A stretch of DNA of 64,000 bases. It comes from Terriglobia bacterium. GTDB lineage: Bacteria; Acidobacteriota; Terriglobia; Terriglobales; Acidobacteriaceae. The notes below the pieces were generated by a model. That model worked only from the letters and a program-made list of their open reading frames with translations. It was not told the origin of the DNA and made no database searches. Shown here one piece after another: positions 8,447 through 16,893 of the stretch (positions are counted from its first letter, which is position 1; the number at the start of each line of letters is the position of its first letter). A program made the position numbers and the translations under genes. The DNA lies in NCBI GenBank assembly GCA_020073495.1, contig JAIQFD010000008.1:1-64000 (forward strand), given 5' to 3'.

Positions 8447-10726
8447 ATGACGATGTTCGACCAGCAGGTCGCGGCTGCGAAGGTATGGTTCTCGAGCCCC
8501 CGGTTCGCCGGCATCGTCCGTCTCTACTCCCCGCGCCAGGTGGCCGAGCAGCAGGGCACGATTTCCGGCGACTACACCGTAGCGCGACGGGCAGCCGAGG
8601 GGTTCTACGCGCGGTTGCGCGAACTCTTCGAACAGCGCGGGCAGATCACTACTTTCGGTCCCTATTCGCCTGGCCAGGCGGTGATGATGAAGCGGATTGG
8701 GATGGAAGGCATTTACCTGGGCGGCTGGGCGACGTCGGCCAGGGGATCGTTGTCAGAGGATCCGGGTCCGGACCTGGCCAGCTATCCGCTCAGCCAGGTG
8801 CCGGACGAGGCCGCCGGACTGGTGCGAGCACTTCTTGCCGCCGACAAGAACCAACACTTCGCGCGCATGCGGATGACCGAAGAACAGCGCAAGGCGACCC
8901 CGGTCATCGACTATCGGCCTTTCATACTCGCCGACGCCGACACCGGTCACGGCGGGGACGCGCATGTACGCAATCTGATCCGCCGCCTGGTCGAAGTCGG
9001 GGTGCCGGCCTACCACCTCGAAGACCAGAAGCCTGGAGCGAAGAAGTGCGGCCACCAGGGCGGGAAGGTGCTTGTGGCCGAGGACGAGCAGATCAAGCGC
9101 CTCAACGCTGCCCGCCTGCAGCTTGACATCATGCGGGTCCCGGGCATCCTTGTGGCCCGAACGGATGCCGAATCAGCGACGTTCCTCGAGAATCGGAGCG
9201 ACGAGCGAGATCAGCCCTTCATCCTCGGCGCCACCAACGTCGAGCTGCCCAGCTACAAGGCCGGCTATCTAGCCATCTTGAGGAAGCTGTTCGAACTGGG
9301 GGTCGAGGAGGCCCGCGGACACCTGCTGTTTGCCGTGTCCGAGGCCGAATACTTGGCGGCCTTTGCCTGGCTCGAGCGGGTTGGGCTCATGGGGATGATC
9401 GCGGAGAGTGTCCAGGTCCTCAGGACTGGGTCGGCGACCGAATTCGACGCAGCACTGGACAGGATAGACACGCGCTATGTGGAGCTCTGGCAGGCGGAAG
9501 CCGGGCTGAAGACCTATGGGCTGGCGGTCGCCGAGGTAATGGAGTCCCGCACGGACGAGGGCGAGCGTTTCGACATGACCGTCGAGGAATGGCTGGCGTT
9601 CTCGAAACGGGCTTCTTTCTACGAGGTACACGAGCGAGCGAAGTCGATGGGCATCCAGGTGATCTGGGATTGCGAGCTGCCTACGACTCCCGAAGGCTTC
9701 TATCAGATTCAAGCCGGGATCGATTACGCCATCGCCAAGTCGCTGGCTGTGGCGCCCTTCGCCGACGTGCTGTGGATGGAGACCAAGACGGCGAATCTCG
9801 AGGACGCCACGAAGTTCGCACACGCCATCCACGCGGAGTACCCGGACAAGATGCTGGCGTACAACCTGTCGCCGTCGTTCAACTGGGACACCACGGGTAT
9901 GACCGACGAGGAGATGAAGCGGTTCCCCGAGGAACTCGGGAAACTCGGCTTCGTCTTCAACTTCATCACCTACGGTGGCCACCAGATCGACGGCTTGGCT
10001 GCCGAGGAGTTCGCGGCCGCATTGAAGCAGGACGGGATGCTGGCGATGGCGCGCTTGCAGCGCACGTTCAGACTGCTGGAGTCACCGTATCGGACGCCGC
10101 AGACCCTAGTCGGAGGACCACGGCTGGACGCCGCGTTGATGGCCTCGTCGGGCCGCACCGCGGCGACGAAGGCGATGGGCAAGGGGTCGACGCAGTTTCA
10201 GCACCTGGTTCAGACCGAAGTCCCGACCAGGCTGCTGGAGGAGTGGCTCGCGGAGTGGAGCAAGCACTGGGACTATCCGGCAAGAATTCGCGTCCAGCTA
10301 CGTCCGCACACAGCCGGTTTGGAGCTGTTGGAGCTGAGTGTGCTGAACGAGCCCAGCGGGGAGAGGCTCGCCAATATCATCTTCGCACACCTCCAAGATC
10401 GTCGCGGCCGCAGAATGCTCTCGATCCGCGACCAGAATACGCTCCCGCCGCTCCGAAAAAAGCGTCTGATGACGGTCGTCCAACTGTTCCTGATCCACCG
10501 CTACAATGCCAGCGCGGTGCACTACGTCACCCCGACCGAGGACAACGAGTTTCAGACACAAAAGATGAAGAGCTTGGGGATCTTCTCGGATGTGCATACC
10601 GAGATCGGACAAATCATCGTCGCGCAGGTCAGCAAGGAACGCGTCGCCGAACTGCTCAAGCCTGACCGGGTACTTCTCCTAGAGATGATCCGTAAGACGT
10701 CGCCAGCATTGCAAATCCAGGCTTAG
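8447..10726 (+). CDS. aceA: isocitrate lyase, long (ICL2-like) form
   Basis: 759 residues from ATG 8447 (CAGGAAACG upstream; the start at 8261 lies in a repeat and is rejected). It cleaves isocitrate to glyoxylate and succinate in the glyoxylate shunt. The catalytic KKCGH loop is at residues 199-203. Mg-site context DADTGHGG lies upstream of it, and SPSFNW lies at about residues 470-475. Standard bacterial enzymes have about 430 residues and classic longer ones about 530. This one carries about 150 extra C-terminal residues (roughly 605-759, from [17 protein letters not shown] onward). That layout resembles mycobacterial ICL2, whose C-terminal domain is known to bind acetyl-CoA and activate the enzyme. 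Regulation by acetyl-CoA is therefore an inference. No malate synthase gene is adjacent. Confidence 0.92.
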   Translation: MTMFDQQVAAAKVWFSSPRFAGIVRLYSPRQVAEQQGTISGDYTVARRAAEGFYARLRELFEQRGQITTFGPYSPGQAVMMKRIGMEGIYLGGWATSARGSLSEDPGPDLASYPLSQVPDEAAGLVRALLAADKNQHFARMRMTEEQRKATPVIDYRPFILADADTGHGGDAHVRNLIRRLVEVGVPAYHLEDQKPGAKKCGHQGGKVLVAEDEQIKRLNAARLQLDIMRVPGILVARTDAESATFLENRSDERDQPFILGATNVELPSYKAGYLAILRKLFELGVEEARGHLLFAVSEAEYLAAFAWLERVGLMGMIAESVQVLRTGSATEFDAALDRIDTRYVELWQAEAGLKTYGLAVAEVMESRTDEGERFDMTVEEWLAFSKRASFYEVHERAKSMGIQVIWDCELPTTPEGFYQIQAGIDYAIAKSLAVAPFADVLWMETKTANLEDATKFAHAIHAEYPDKMLAYNLSPSFNWDTTGMTDEEMKRFPEELGKLGFVFNFITYGGHQIDGLAAEEFAAALKQDGMLAMARLQRTFRLLESPYRTPQTLVGGPRLDAALMASSGRTAATKAMGKGSTQFQHLVQTEVPTRLLEEWLAEWSKHWDYPARIRVQLRPHTAGLELLELSVLNEPSGERLANIIFAHLQDRRGRRMLSIRDQNTLPPLRKKRLMTVVQLFLIHRYNASAVHYVTPTEDNEFQTQKMKSLGIFSDVHTEIGQIIVAQVSKERVAELLKPDRVLLLEMIRKTSPALQIQA

Positions 10727-10770
10727 ATACGACGAGAAAAGTGAGCACAGAGCTTTCGCGATTTTGCTGA

Positions 10771-10860
10771 TAACTGTTGAGAACAGCCCTTCTCACCGGT
10801 TTGGCCGGCAACCCCGTGTCTCGCCCCGTAACTGGTGATAAGAGGATTTATCGACAGTTT
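10771..10860. repeat. inverted-repeat pair between convergent genes
   Basis: The left arm TAACTGTTGAGAACAGCCC (10771-10800, ending TCTCACCGGT) and the right arm TAACTGGTGATAAGAGG (10829-10860, ending TCGACAGTTT) are imperfect reverse complements around a 28-base spacer. The left arm also has internal symmetry (CTGTT-GAG-AACAG and GAGAA-CAGCCC-TTCTC). It lies 3' of aceA and 3' of the minus-strand gene at 10906. It could therefore fold as a long hairpin in both transcripts. Confidence 0.75.
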
Positions 10861-10905
10861 CGAATGCGGGAACCGTTCTTTCTGGTATCCAAACCGCAAC
10901 GGGTG

Positions 10906-11565
10906 CTACTTGGGCATAGGCACCGTTTTCCATGCGACGCGATGAAATTTGGCGCCAGTCCACCTGAAACTGACGATGTCGAGCTTCTCCGGACAGCAGT
11001 GCGCCCCGGAGCCGTAGCGCACCGACTTAATTGTGAGAACGCCAATACGTACGTCGTAGTTCACACCTCCCTGCAGGCCGTGCGCGTCGTTTGAGATTTG
11101 CTGGAGGACTACTAGGTGGTCATCTCTACATCCGAACACCTGAACGACATCCGATTGGCTCGAACTGCCGCCTACCCAGTCCCAACTGTACAACACAACG
11201 GCAAGTTCACTATCCGGTCTTGAGCTTCTTGGCACGCGAAGCCATACCAACTCAGCACCACTGTAGCCACGTGCAGGAGTCCATTTGCGCTCATACTTGC
11301 CGTGCCGCAGAGTCCCAGAATCTCTCACTCGATGCCCGTACCATATGTAAGTACGCATGTTGCGGAAATGCCGGAGAGTAAACGTGCAGGGCTCGGACGG
11401 ATATGTAAAGTCGGGGTAGCTCACGTCCACTGTGGGTACGTTTTCGCGTTCTTGCGCTGATGGCAAGACTGCTGGATAGCCGACAATGACCGCAGCCGTA
11501 ACGACCAGCAGCATCGCGGCATAACGCGACCCCAGTGTCGCGGGCTTCATCTGACGGAACGGCAT
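10906..11565 (-). CDS. secreted protein of unknown function
   Basis: 219 residues if started at 11565 (MPFRQMKP...), or 214 from the ATG at 11550; neither has a strong ribosome binding site. A hydrophobic stretch MLLVVTAAVIVGYPAVLPSAQ marks a signal peptide. The mature part contains an FTLRHFRNMRTYIWYG segment, a LAVVLYSWDWVGGSSSQSD segment and, near the end, GSGAHCCPEKLDIVSFRW. The HCCP...FRWxG pattern resembles the LppP/LprE-type periplasmic lipoprotein domain, but this is a weak similarity by eye. An open frame extends upstream to 11841 through the repeat at 11605 and into the next gene; that extension is judged spurious. Confidence 0.65.
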   Translation of the reverse strand: MPFRQMKPATLGSRYAAMLLVVTAAVIVGYPAVLPSAQERENVPTVDVSYPDFTYPSEPCTFTLRHFRNMRTYIWYGHRVRDSGTLRHGKYERKWTPARGYSGAELVWLRVPRSSRPDSELAVVLYSWDWVGGSSSQSDVVQVFGCRDDHLVVLQQISNDAHGLQGGVNYDVRIGVLTIKSVRYGSGAHCCPEKLDIVSFRWTGAKFHRVAWKTVPMPK

Positions 11566-11604
11566 TCCAACCGTATTATCCGCCAAAGGATGCCCATTGT
11601 GCGA

Positions 11605-11634
11605 TAACTGTTGAGAACAGCCCTTCTCACCGGT
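11605..11634 (+). repeat. short TAACTGTTGAGAACAG-family unit
   Basis: Thirty bases identical to the left arm at 10771-10800. It lies between two minus-strand genes, without a recognisable right arm nearby. Translation through it gives the peptide TVENSP, also seen in the false N-terminus of aceA. Confidence 0.75.
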
Positions 11635-11749
11635 TACGCATATCCGGATATACAACCGTCTTCGGAGAGGCTGACTCGCTTGAGCGGACGATTGGGTCCC
11701 CGAATGGTGGCTCAAGATTCGGGATTCCTTGTACGCCCTTGGGCGTTGC

Positions 11750-12823
11750 TCAGGATCCCGGCGCGAGCAGGACATTCGTGATCTTGGCCGAGTTGACCTC
11801 ATTGGGGTGGATGCCGTCGAAGAAGTCCTGGGGAAGTCCACCGAACGTGTCGAGCGTGCTCAAGTCGTGGAAGGGCACGCCGTACTGGGCGCACCGACTC
11901 TTGACAGCGGCGAGGACCTCCTCCTGGCGGTGAGCATAGTCGCGGGCCTGGAGGGCGGCGATGAGGCGCGGGTGCGTGGGGGTGAGGAAGACGATCATGC
12001 GGAAACCGTGATCGCGACCGTAGCGGAGCGTCCGGTCGAAGTAGTCGAGACGCTCGGGCGAGAGCTTGTCGAAGCCCTCGTAACGGCGGAGATACTGCTC
12101 CACGTTGGCCGAGATCTTACCCTCGAGATCGTAATGGCCGGTGGCCCGCTCGGCTTCGTACTGGTCGAAATGCAGGTATCCGTCGGCCTCGAAGTGGTAG
12201 GCCGCCTTGCGCTTGTGGATAAGCGAGTCCCACAGGGAAACGAAAGACAGCTTGGTCTGATAGCCATTGAACAGCGTGGTGAAACGCTTCCACTGGGCGT
12301 GGCGGGCCTCACCCTTCTGCAAGTAGCTGGCGAGAGGATTGGGCTGGAGGAGGTAGTTGTCGAGGGGTTCGCGATTGTGGAAGGCGTCCACATCCACACC
12401 GATGATCACCAGCTTCAACGGGAGGTGGGCGCGCTCGACGGCGTAGCGCAAAAGGATGTAGTAGTCCTCCGTCATGGCGGTGTTGACGCCGACATTGAAG
12501 GCGGGCAGGCCGGTGAGGCGCTCGACCATGGCGGGCTCGATCTTCATGATGCGCGACGATCCCAGGATCAGCGCCTGCGAGCGCGGCTGCGCCTGCTCCA
12601 TCATGCGCGCCTTGGCGGGACGGGTGTTCCAGGTGAGCGGTGGGAGAATCTCGATGGAGTAGTTGGACTCCGGATTGACCAGGTAATTGAGACCGGCGGT
12701 AAACAGCAGGGCTGCGGCCAGCGTCCCCAGGAAGCGGCGAACAAACGCGCGCCAGGGCACATCATGGCCCGGGACAGAGGCAGCCGCTGGGGGGCCATGC
12801 TCGATCGAGGTGGAGGAGCGCAT
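11750..12823 (-). CDS. membrane-anchored SGNH/GDSL-like protein
   Basis: 357 residues. One transmembrane helix at about 28-48 (FLGTLAAALLFTAGLNYLVNP) is followed by an extracytoplasmic domain. The SGNH-like features are LILGSSRIMKIEP (about 86-98, nucleophile Ser context), LVIIGVDVDAFHN (about 138-150), MIVFLTPTHPR and the late DGIHPN motif (the Asp-x-x-His pair). This arrangement resembles AlgJ/AlgX/DltD-like proteins that modify or transfer acyl groups on surface polysaccharides, often beside an MBOAT acyltransferase. No MBOAT gene is present here, so the substrate is unknown. It appears to be transcribed alone. Confidence 0.7.
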   Translation of the reverse strand: MRSSTSIEHGPPAAASVPGHDVPWRAFVRRFLGTLAAALLFTAGLNYLVNPESNYSIEILPPLTWNTRPAKARMMEQAQPRSQALILGSSRIMKIEPAMVERLTGLPAFNVGVNTAMTEDYYILLRYAVERAHLPLKLVIIGVDVDAFHNREPLDNYLLQPNPLASYLQKGEARHAQWKRFTTLFNGYQTKLSFVSLWDSLIHKRKAAYHFEADGYLHFDQYEAERATGHYDLEGKISANVEQYLRRYEGFDKLSPERLDYFDRTLRYGRDHGFRMIVFLTPTHPRLIAALQARDYAHRQEEVLAAVKSRCAQYGVPFHDLSTLDTFGGLPQDFFDGIHPNEVNSAKITNVLLAPGS

Positions 12824-12993
12824 CCCCAGCGATTATAGGGGTAGGATGGTTACTTTTCGCGTACCGGTAATGTTGACACCCCTGGTGGAGGGGCGCAGTA
12901 TCAACCGATAGGCCTGCTGCATCCACAGCGTGGGCAGGAGAACCCGTTCCCACAAGGTACATCGAGCAGGCAGGAAAGGCACAAGGGAAGACG

Positions 12994-13902
12994 GTGGCGG
13001 AAGATAAGAAACCGATGCCGGGTCCCCCGCCAGGGAAGGACCTGGCTTCAAAGATCGCGGCGGCGTACCGCAGCGTGCCGCCTGAGCAGCGGGAAAAGAC
13101 GGTTCGCGGGGAGGATGACGTCCAGAATCCCGAACTGGACCGCGCCTTCAACAAGATGGTGGAGATGTACCGGACACGCCGTCCGGAGAAGGACACGGCG
13201 GTCGTGCCGTTCCCCAGGACGCCGGTGCTGCGTGCGGAAGCGCCGGAAGGGGAGGCTGGCGAGGGCTATGCTGGCGAGGGCTATGAGTGTGCCGAGTGCG
13301 GGCACACGAATCCGCCCGAGAACCAGTTCTGCGGTATGTGTGGCGCGGCGAAGGAAGATGCGGTGGTGCCGCAGCGGCGCTCGACTGACCCGGAGCCGCA
13401 GCCCGCGACCATGACGGCCACGGAAACTAACGTAAAGCACCACCACCATCACTACCACCATCACCATTACCAGAATAATCCGTACCTTCTGGTGGCCATC
13501 CTGCTGCTGCTGGGAGTGATCGCGTGGCAGCAGTGGCGAGAATATCAGTGGGCAATGACGGCGCCGACAGCACTCCCGCGTTTCACGCAACCGCTGGTGC
13601 AGCCGGGCGCGCAGCCGGCACATAGTCCGGCGGTGAATGAGGCAAAGCCGGTCTCGGATGCGTCCCAGCCAGCCCCGGCAAAAGCAGCGGCGAGTCCGGG
13701 CGTGAGAGCGGCGAAGCCGGCGGCGCGGCCAGCGGCGCTGGAGCGTCGAGCGGCGGGGGCGCCGCAAAAAACGGAGTCGCCACCGCCGCCGGAAGCGGTT
13801 GCGAAAAAGATCGCAAGCGATCTCCTGCCCAGCCTGGTTCCTCCGCCCAACAATCCCCCGCAGCCTCCTGCTTCGACCAGCACGCCCGCTCCCCAGCAGT
13901 GA
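12994..13902 (+). CDS. zinc-ribbon, His-rich single-pass membrane protein
   Basis: 302 residues from GTG. The N-terminal cytoplasmic part is charged. A CxxC-x10-CxxC zinc ribbon at about 98-117 (CAECGHTNPP...FCGMCG) follows. A natural histidine tract HHHHHYHHHHY (about 150-160) sits immediately before a transmembrane helix (about 164-180, PYLLVAILLLLGVIAW). The remainder is a low-complexity Pro/Ala/Lys-rich tail. Zinc ribbon plus His cluster suggests metal binding or sensing at the membrane surface, but no family is recognised. The His tract lies in the middle of the native reading frame and is not an engineered tag. It stands between the SGNH gene (divergent) and an aminotransferase. Confidence 0.75.
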   Translation: MAEDKKPMPGPPPGKDLASKIAAAYRSVPPEQREKTVRGEDDVQNPELDRAFNKMVEMYRTRRPEKDTAVVPFPRTPVLRAEAPEGEAGEGYAGEGYECAECGHTNPPENQFCGMCGAAKEDAVVPQRRSTDPEPQPATMTATETNVKHHHHHYHHHHYQNNPYLLVAILLLLGVIAWQQWREYQWAMTAPTALPRFTQPLVQPGAQPAHSPAVNEAKPVSDASQPAPAKAAASPGVRAAKPAARPAALERRAAGAPQKTESPPPPEAVAKKIASDLLPSLVPPPNNPPQPPASTSTPAPQQ

Positions 13903-14054
13903 GCGCGGATGGCGGGCGCTGAGTCGCTCGTCATCGCCACCGGCGATCGCCGGACCCAACACACAACGACAGAACGGCACGATGTTGAGGGGCGCGGCAG
14001 CCTGGGCCAGGGTTGCCGGGGGAGCCGCTTGACGAGTACAGTGCGGGTTGCGCC

Positions 14055-15209
14055 ATGTTCGCCGACCGCACGGGATGGGAGCTCGCGCCCAACCGCTTCA
14101 GCGCCGCGCTGGAGCGAGCGCGGAACGCCGGACGCGAGCTGCTCGATCTGACCGAATCGAACCCGACGCGGGTTGGGCTGCGGTATCCGGGGGGTCTACT
14201 GCAGAGCCTGGCGGACCCCCGCGGCCTGGAGTACCGGCCGGAGGCGCTGGGCCTGGCGGCGGCGCGGGAAGCGGTGGCGGGGTACTACGGCGAGATGGGC
14301 GCCAACGTCCCGCCACACACGATCGTTCTGACTTCCAGCACCAGCGAGGCCTACTCGTTTCTCTTCCGCCTGCTCTGCAATCCGGGCGACGAAGTGCTGG
14401 TCGGAGTGCCCAGCTACCCGCTGTTCGACTATTTGGCCTCCATTCAGGATGTGAGGCTGGTTCTGTATCCCCTGCTGTATGACCACGGCTGGCAGCTCGA
14501 CTTCCATTCGCTGGAGCAAGGGCTGGGGACGCGGACGCGAGCGCTGATGCTGGTGCACCCGAACAATCCGACCGGTTCGTACGTGCAGCCGGCAGAGCGC
14601 GACCGTCTCAGCAACATCAGCGCGGAGCGCGGGTTAGCACTGGTTGCCGACGAGGTGTTCCTGGATTACGCCATCGCCGGCGCTGCCCCCTTCACGTTTG
14701 CGGCCAACCTGGGCGCCCTCACGTTCACCATGAGCGGGTTGTCGAAGGTCGCAGCGCTGCCGCAGGTCAAGCTATCATGGATCGTGGTAAGCGGCCCAAA
14801 AGCCGCACGGGACGAGGCTTTACAACGGCTGGAGGTGATCGCGGATACCTACCTGTCGGTGAGCACGGCGGTGCAATTGGCTCTCCCCGAGCTGCTGCGA
14901 GATCGGCGGCAGGCGCAAGGACAGATCGGTGATCGCGTGCGGACCAACCTGGCGGAGTTGGATCGCCAACTGGCAGGGCAAAAAGCGTGTCGGCGGCTGG
15001 AGATGGAGGCGGGCTGGTACGCCGTGGTGCGGGTACCAGCCACTCGTCCCGATGAGGAGTTGGCGATCCAGATCCTGGAGCGGGAGGGCGTGGTGGTGCA
15101 CCCTGGCCATTTCTACGATTTTCCCTCTGAGGGATACATTGTTCTGAGCCTTATCCCGCGGGTGGAGCTGTTTGCGGAAGGAGTGCGAAGAGTGTTGATT
15201 CATCTCTAA
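14055..15209 (+). CDS. PLP-dependent aminotransferase, class I/II
   Basis: 384 residues from the ATG at 14055. The earlier TTG at 14013 adds 14 residues that do not fit the family start. Fold-type I aminotransferase signatures are present: LTESNPTRVGL near the N-terminus, LTSSTSEAYSFLF, the substrate/PLP segment HPNNPTGSY, VADEVFLDYA, and SGLSKVAALPQVKLSW with the PLP-binding Lys in SKV. A C-terminal domain with EGVVVHPGHFYDF completes the family. The sequence does not decide the amino acid substrate; alanine- or aromatic-type activity is possible. It is followed by 379 bases before the signalling operon. Confidence 0.88.
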   Translation: MFADRTGWELAPNRFSAALERARNAGRELLDLTESNPTRVGLRYPGGLLQSLADPRGLEYRPEALGLAAAREAVAGYYGEMGANVPPHTIVLTSSTSEAYSFLFRLLCNPGDEVLVGVPSYPLFDYLASIQDVRLVLYPLLYDHGWQLDFHSLEQGLGTRTRALMLVHPNNPTGSYVQPAERDRLSNISAERGLALVADEVFLDYAIAGAAPFTFAANLGALTFTMSGLSKVAALPQVKLSWIVVSGPKAARDEALQRLEVIADTYLSVSTAVQLALPELLRDRRQAQGQIGDRVRTNLAELDRQLAGQKACRRLEMEAGWYAVVRVPATRPDEELAIQILEREGVVVHPGHFYDFPSEGYIVLSLIPRVELFAEGVRRVLIHL

Positions 15210-15588
15210 GTAACCGGGGCCGAGGGTTACGCTTCGAGACACAACTCTCAAGGGCGATTCCGGGTGTAAGAGAGGGGGCTGCCAAGGCTTGTGCGGGGCC
15301 CATGCTCCCCGGGGTAACCAGTTGGAGACAAGAGAGATACCCGGATGGTTACGAAAGTCCGAGGGCTGGTGAAAGGGCGCAATATTGCTTTTAAGTGCTA
15401 TATTTCCATGGTATTTTAGGCCACACAAGTGAGTGCCGTGACGCTCCTCCGGCTGTGCATTCACGGGGGTCAGCGGGAGAAGTCTGCGGGTCCCCACGAT
15501 GCCGGAGCATCGCGGCGCACAAGTGTTTGGGCTCAACGAGGTAGTGATTCAAGCGACAGCGCCGTCCCCCGGGCGTAGAAGCGGAACC
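15210..15588. other. intergenic region before the signalling operon
   Basis: About 380 bases. No gene is supported. The frame of the downstream cyclase is open back to 15499, but those 30 codons lack a binding site. The stretch probably holds the operon promoter; AT-rich DNA at about 15380-15420 (ATATTGCTTTTAAGTGCTA) is the most promoter-like part. Confidence 0.45.
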
Positions 15589-16887
15589 ATGCCACAGGAA
15601 AGCGTCACCCAGATCATCCAGTCGTCGAAGGCGCAAGCCGAGATGCAGGCGCAACTGGAGAAGTTCCGCCGCACGGTGGTGGTGATGTTCACCGACATCA
15701 AGGGATCGACGGCGTACTTCGAGAAATACGGTGACGTGGCCGGCCTGATGATGGTGCACCAGTGCAACGACAATCTGCGCCAGATCGTGGAGAAGCATGG
15801 GGGACGCGTAGTCAAGGAGATCGGGGACGCCATCATGGCGATCTTCGACGACTGCACGGAATCGGTGCGGGCCTCGATCGAGATGCAGAAGTCGCTGATC
15901 GGGTTCAACGCGCCCAAGCCGGAACAAGACCACGTATTCATCCGGATCGGGCTCAATCACGGGACGGGGTTGGTGAAGTCCAACGATGTGTTCGGCGACG
16001 TGGTGAACGTGGCGTCGCGCGTGGAAAGCGTGGCATCGCCGGAACAGATCGTCATCTCCGACACACTGAACGTGCAGGTCGCCCCCCTGAACCTGTTCAA
16101 GATCGCCTACCTGGGACGTTACGCGCTGAAGGGCAAGGAAGGCGACCGCGACCTGTTCGAGGTCATCTGGGACGAGAAGCGGAAGGCGCGGCCGGCGTCG
16201 GCGCACACGGTCGTCACCAGCGACGCGAAGTTCAAAGTCGTGATGCCGCAGTTCAAGCTGCAGCACATCCGCAAGGACGGCTCGGTGGGCTCGGAGCACG
16301 ATCTGAAGAACGGCAAGCTGACCATCGGAAGGGTGGAAGGCGACCTGAAGTTTGCCGGGGACCCGCAGATGTCGGAGGCGCACGCCAAGTTTTTCGTGGA
16401 GCGCGGACAGCTCTACGTCGAGGATATGAGCGGGGGCAAGGGCATCTTCGTGCGGCTGATCGCCACCTACATGATGCAGAACAGCGACGTGATCATGATG
16501 GGCCGGCAGGTATTCCAGTTCCGCGAAAAGACCGAAGCGTTGGCCGCGGCGACGGCGACCGGCACCGCCATCACAGAGATCTCGTCGATCATCAAGGAGC
16601 CGGTGGCGGAGTTCGTGGCGGTGACACCGCAAGGCGTGGACGAAAATAGCCGTTTTCCGCTGCTGGACCAGGAAATCACCTGGGGGCGCAACCGGGGGAC
16701 GTACATCTTCCCGGAGGACGGATTCATGAGCCGGGCGCACGCCAAGGTGTACCAGCGGGGGGAGAATTTCTTTCTCGAGGACGTGGGAAGCCGGAACGGA
16801 ACGTTCATCAAGGTGAGGGGCAAGGCCCCAGTGCCTACGGGAGCGACGGTTCTGGTTGGGGGACAACTTCTGAAGGTGGCCCAATAG
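15589..16887 (+). CDS. class III nucleotide cyclase with two FHA domains
   Basis: 432 residues from ATG 15589. Residues about 28-195 form a class III adenylate/guanylate cyclase domain. The metal-binding aspartates are D36 (FTDIKGST) and D80 (EIGDAIMAIF), and the transition-state Asn and Arg are N140 and R144 (FGDVVNVASRVES), so it should be active. Residues about 221-312 form a first FHA domain (TIGR at 245-248, SEAHAKF), and 345-430 a second (WGRNRG, SRAHAKV, SRNGTF), both for phosphothreonine binding. The protein appears soluble. The kinase gene starts six bases downstream, so the natural model is that the FHA domains dock onto the phosphorylated kinase and couple kinase state to cyclic nucleotide production. 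Confidence 0.9.
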   Translation: MPQESVTQIIQSSKAQAEMQAQLEKFRRTVVVMFTDIKGSTAYFEKYGDVAGLMMVHQCNDNLRQIVEKHGGRVVKEIGDAIMAIFDDCTESVRASIEMQKSLIGFNAPKPEQDHVFIRIGLNHGTGLVKSNDVFGDVVNVASRVESVASPEQIVISDTLNVQVAPLNLFKIAYLGRYALKGKEGDRDLFEVIWDEKRKARPASAHTVVTSDAKFKVVMPQFKLQHIRKDGSVGSEHDLKNGKLTIGRVEGDLKFAGDPQMSEAHAKFFVERGQLYVEDMSGGKGIFVRLIATYMMQNSDVIMMGRQVFQFREKTEALAAATATGTAITEISSIIKEPVAEFVAVTPQGVDENSRFPLLDQEITWGRNRGTYIFPEDGFMSRAHAKVYQRGENFFLEDVGSRNGTFIKVRGKAPVPTGATVLVGGQLLKVAQ

Positions 16888-16893
16888 GCAGTC

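Noticed and set aside
3147-10860. Repeat arms as integron attC sites
   Set aside because: They are paired inverted repeats, but no integrase is present, the RYYYAAC/GTTRRRY boxes are not found as expected and the genes between are not cassette-like.
11535-11933. Plus-strand frame of 132 aa
   Set aside because: Overlaps the SGNH gene antisense and contains the TVENSP peptide, which comes only from translating the repeat at 11605.
13429-13470. His tag or vector sequence
   Set aside because: The His tract uses mixed codons, is interrupted by Tyr and lies within a native membrane protein.
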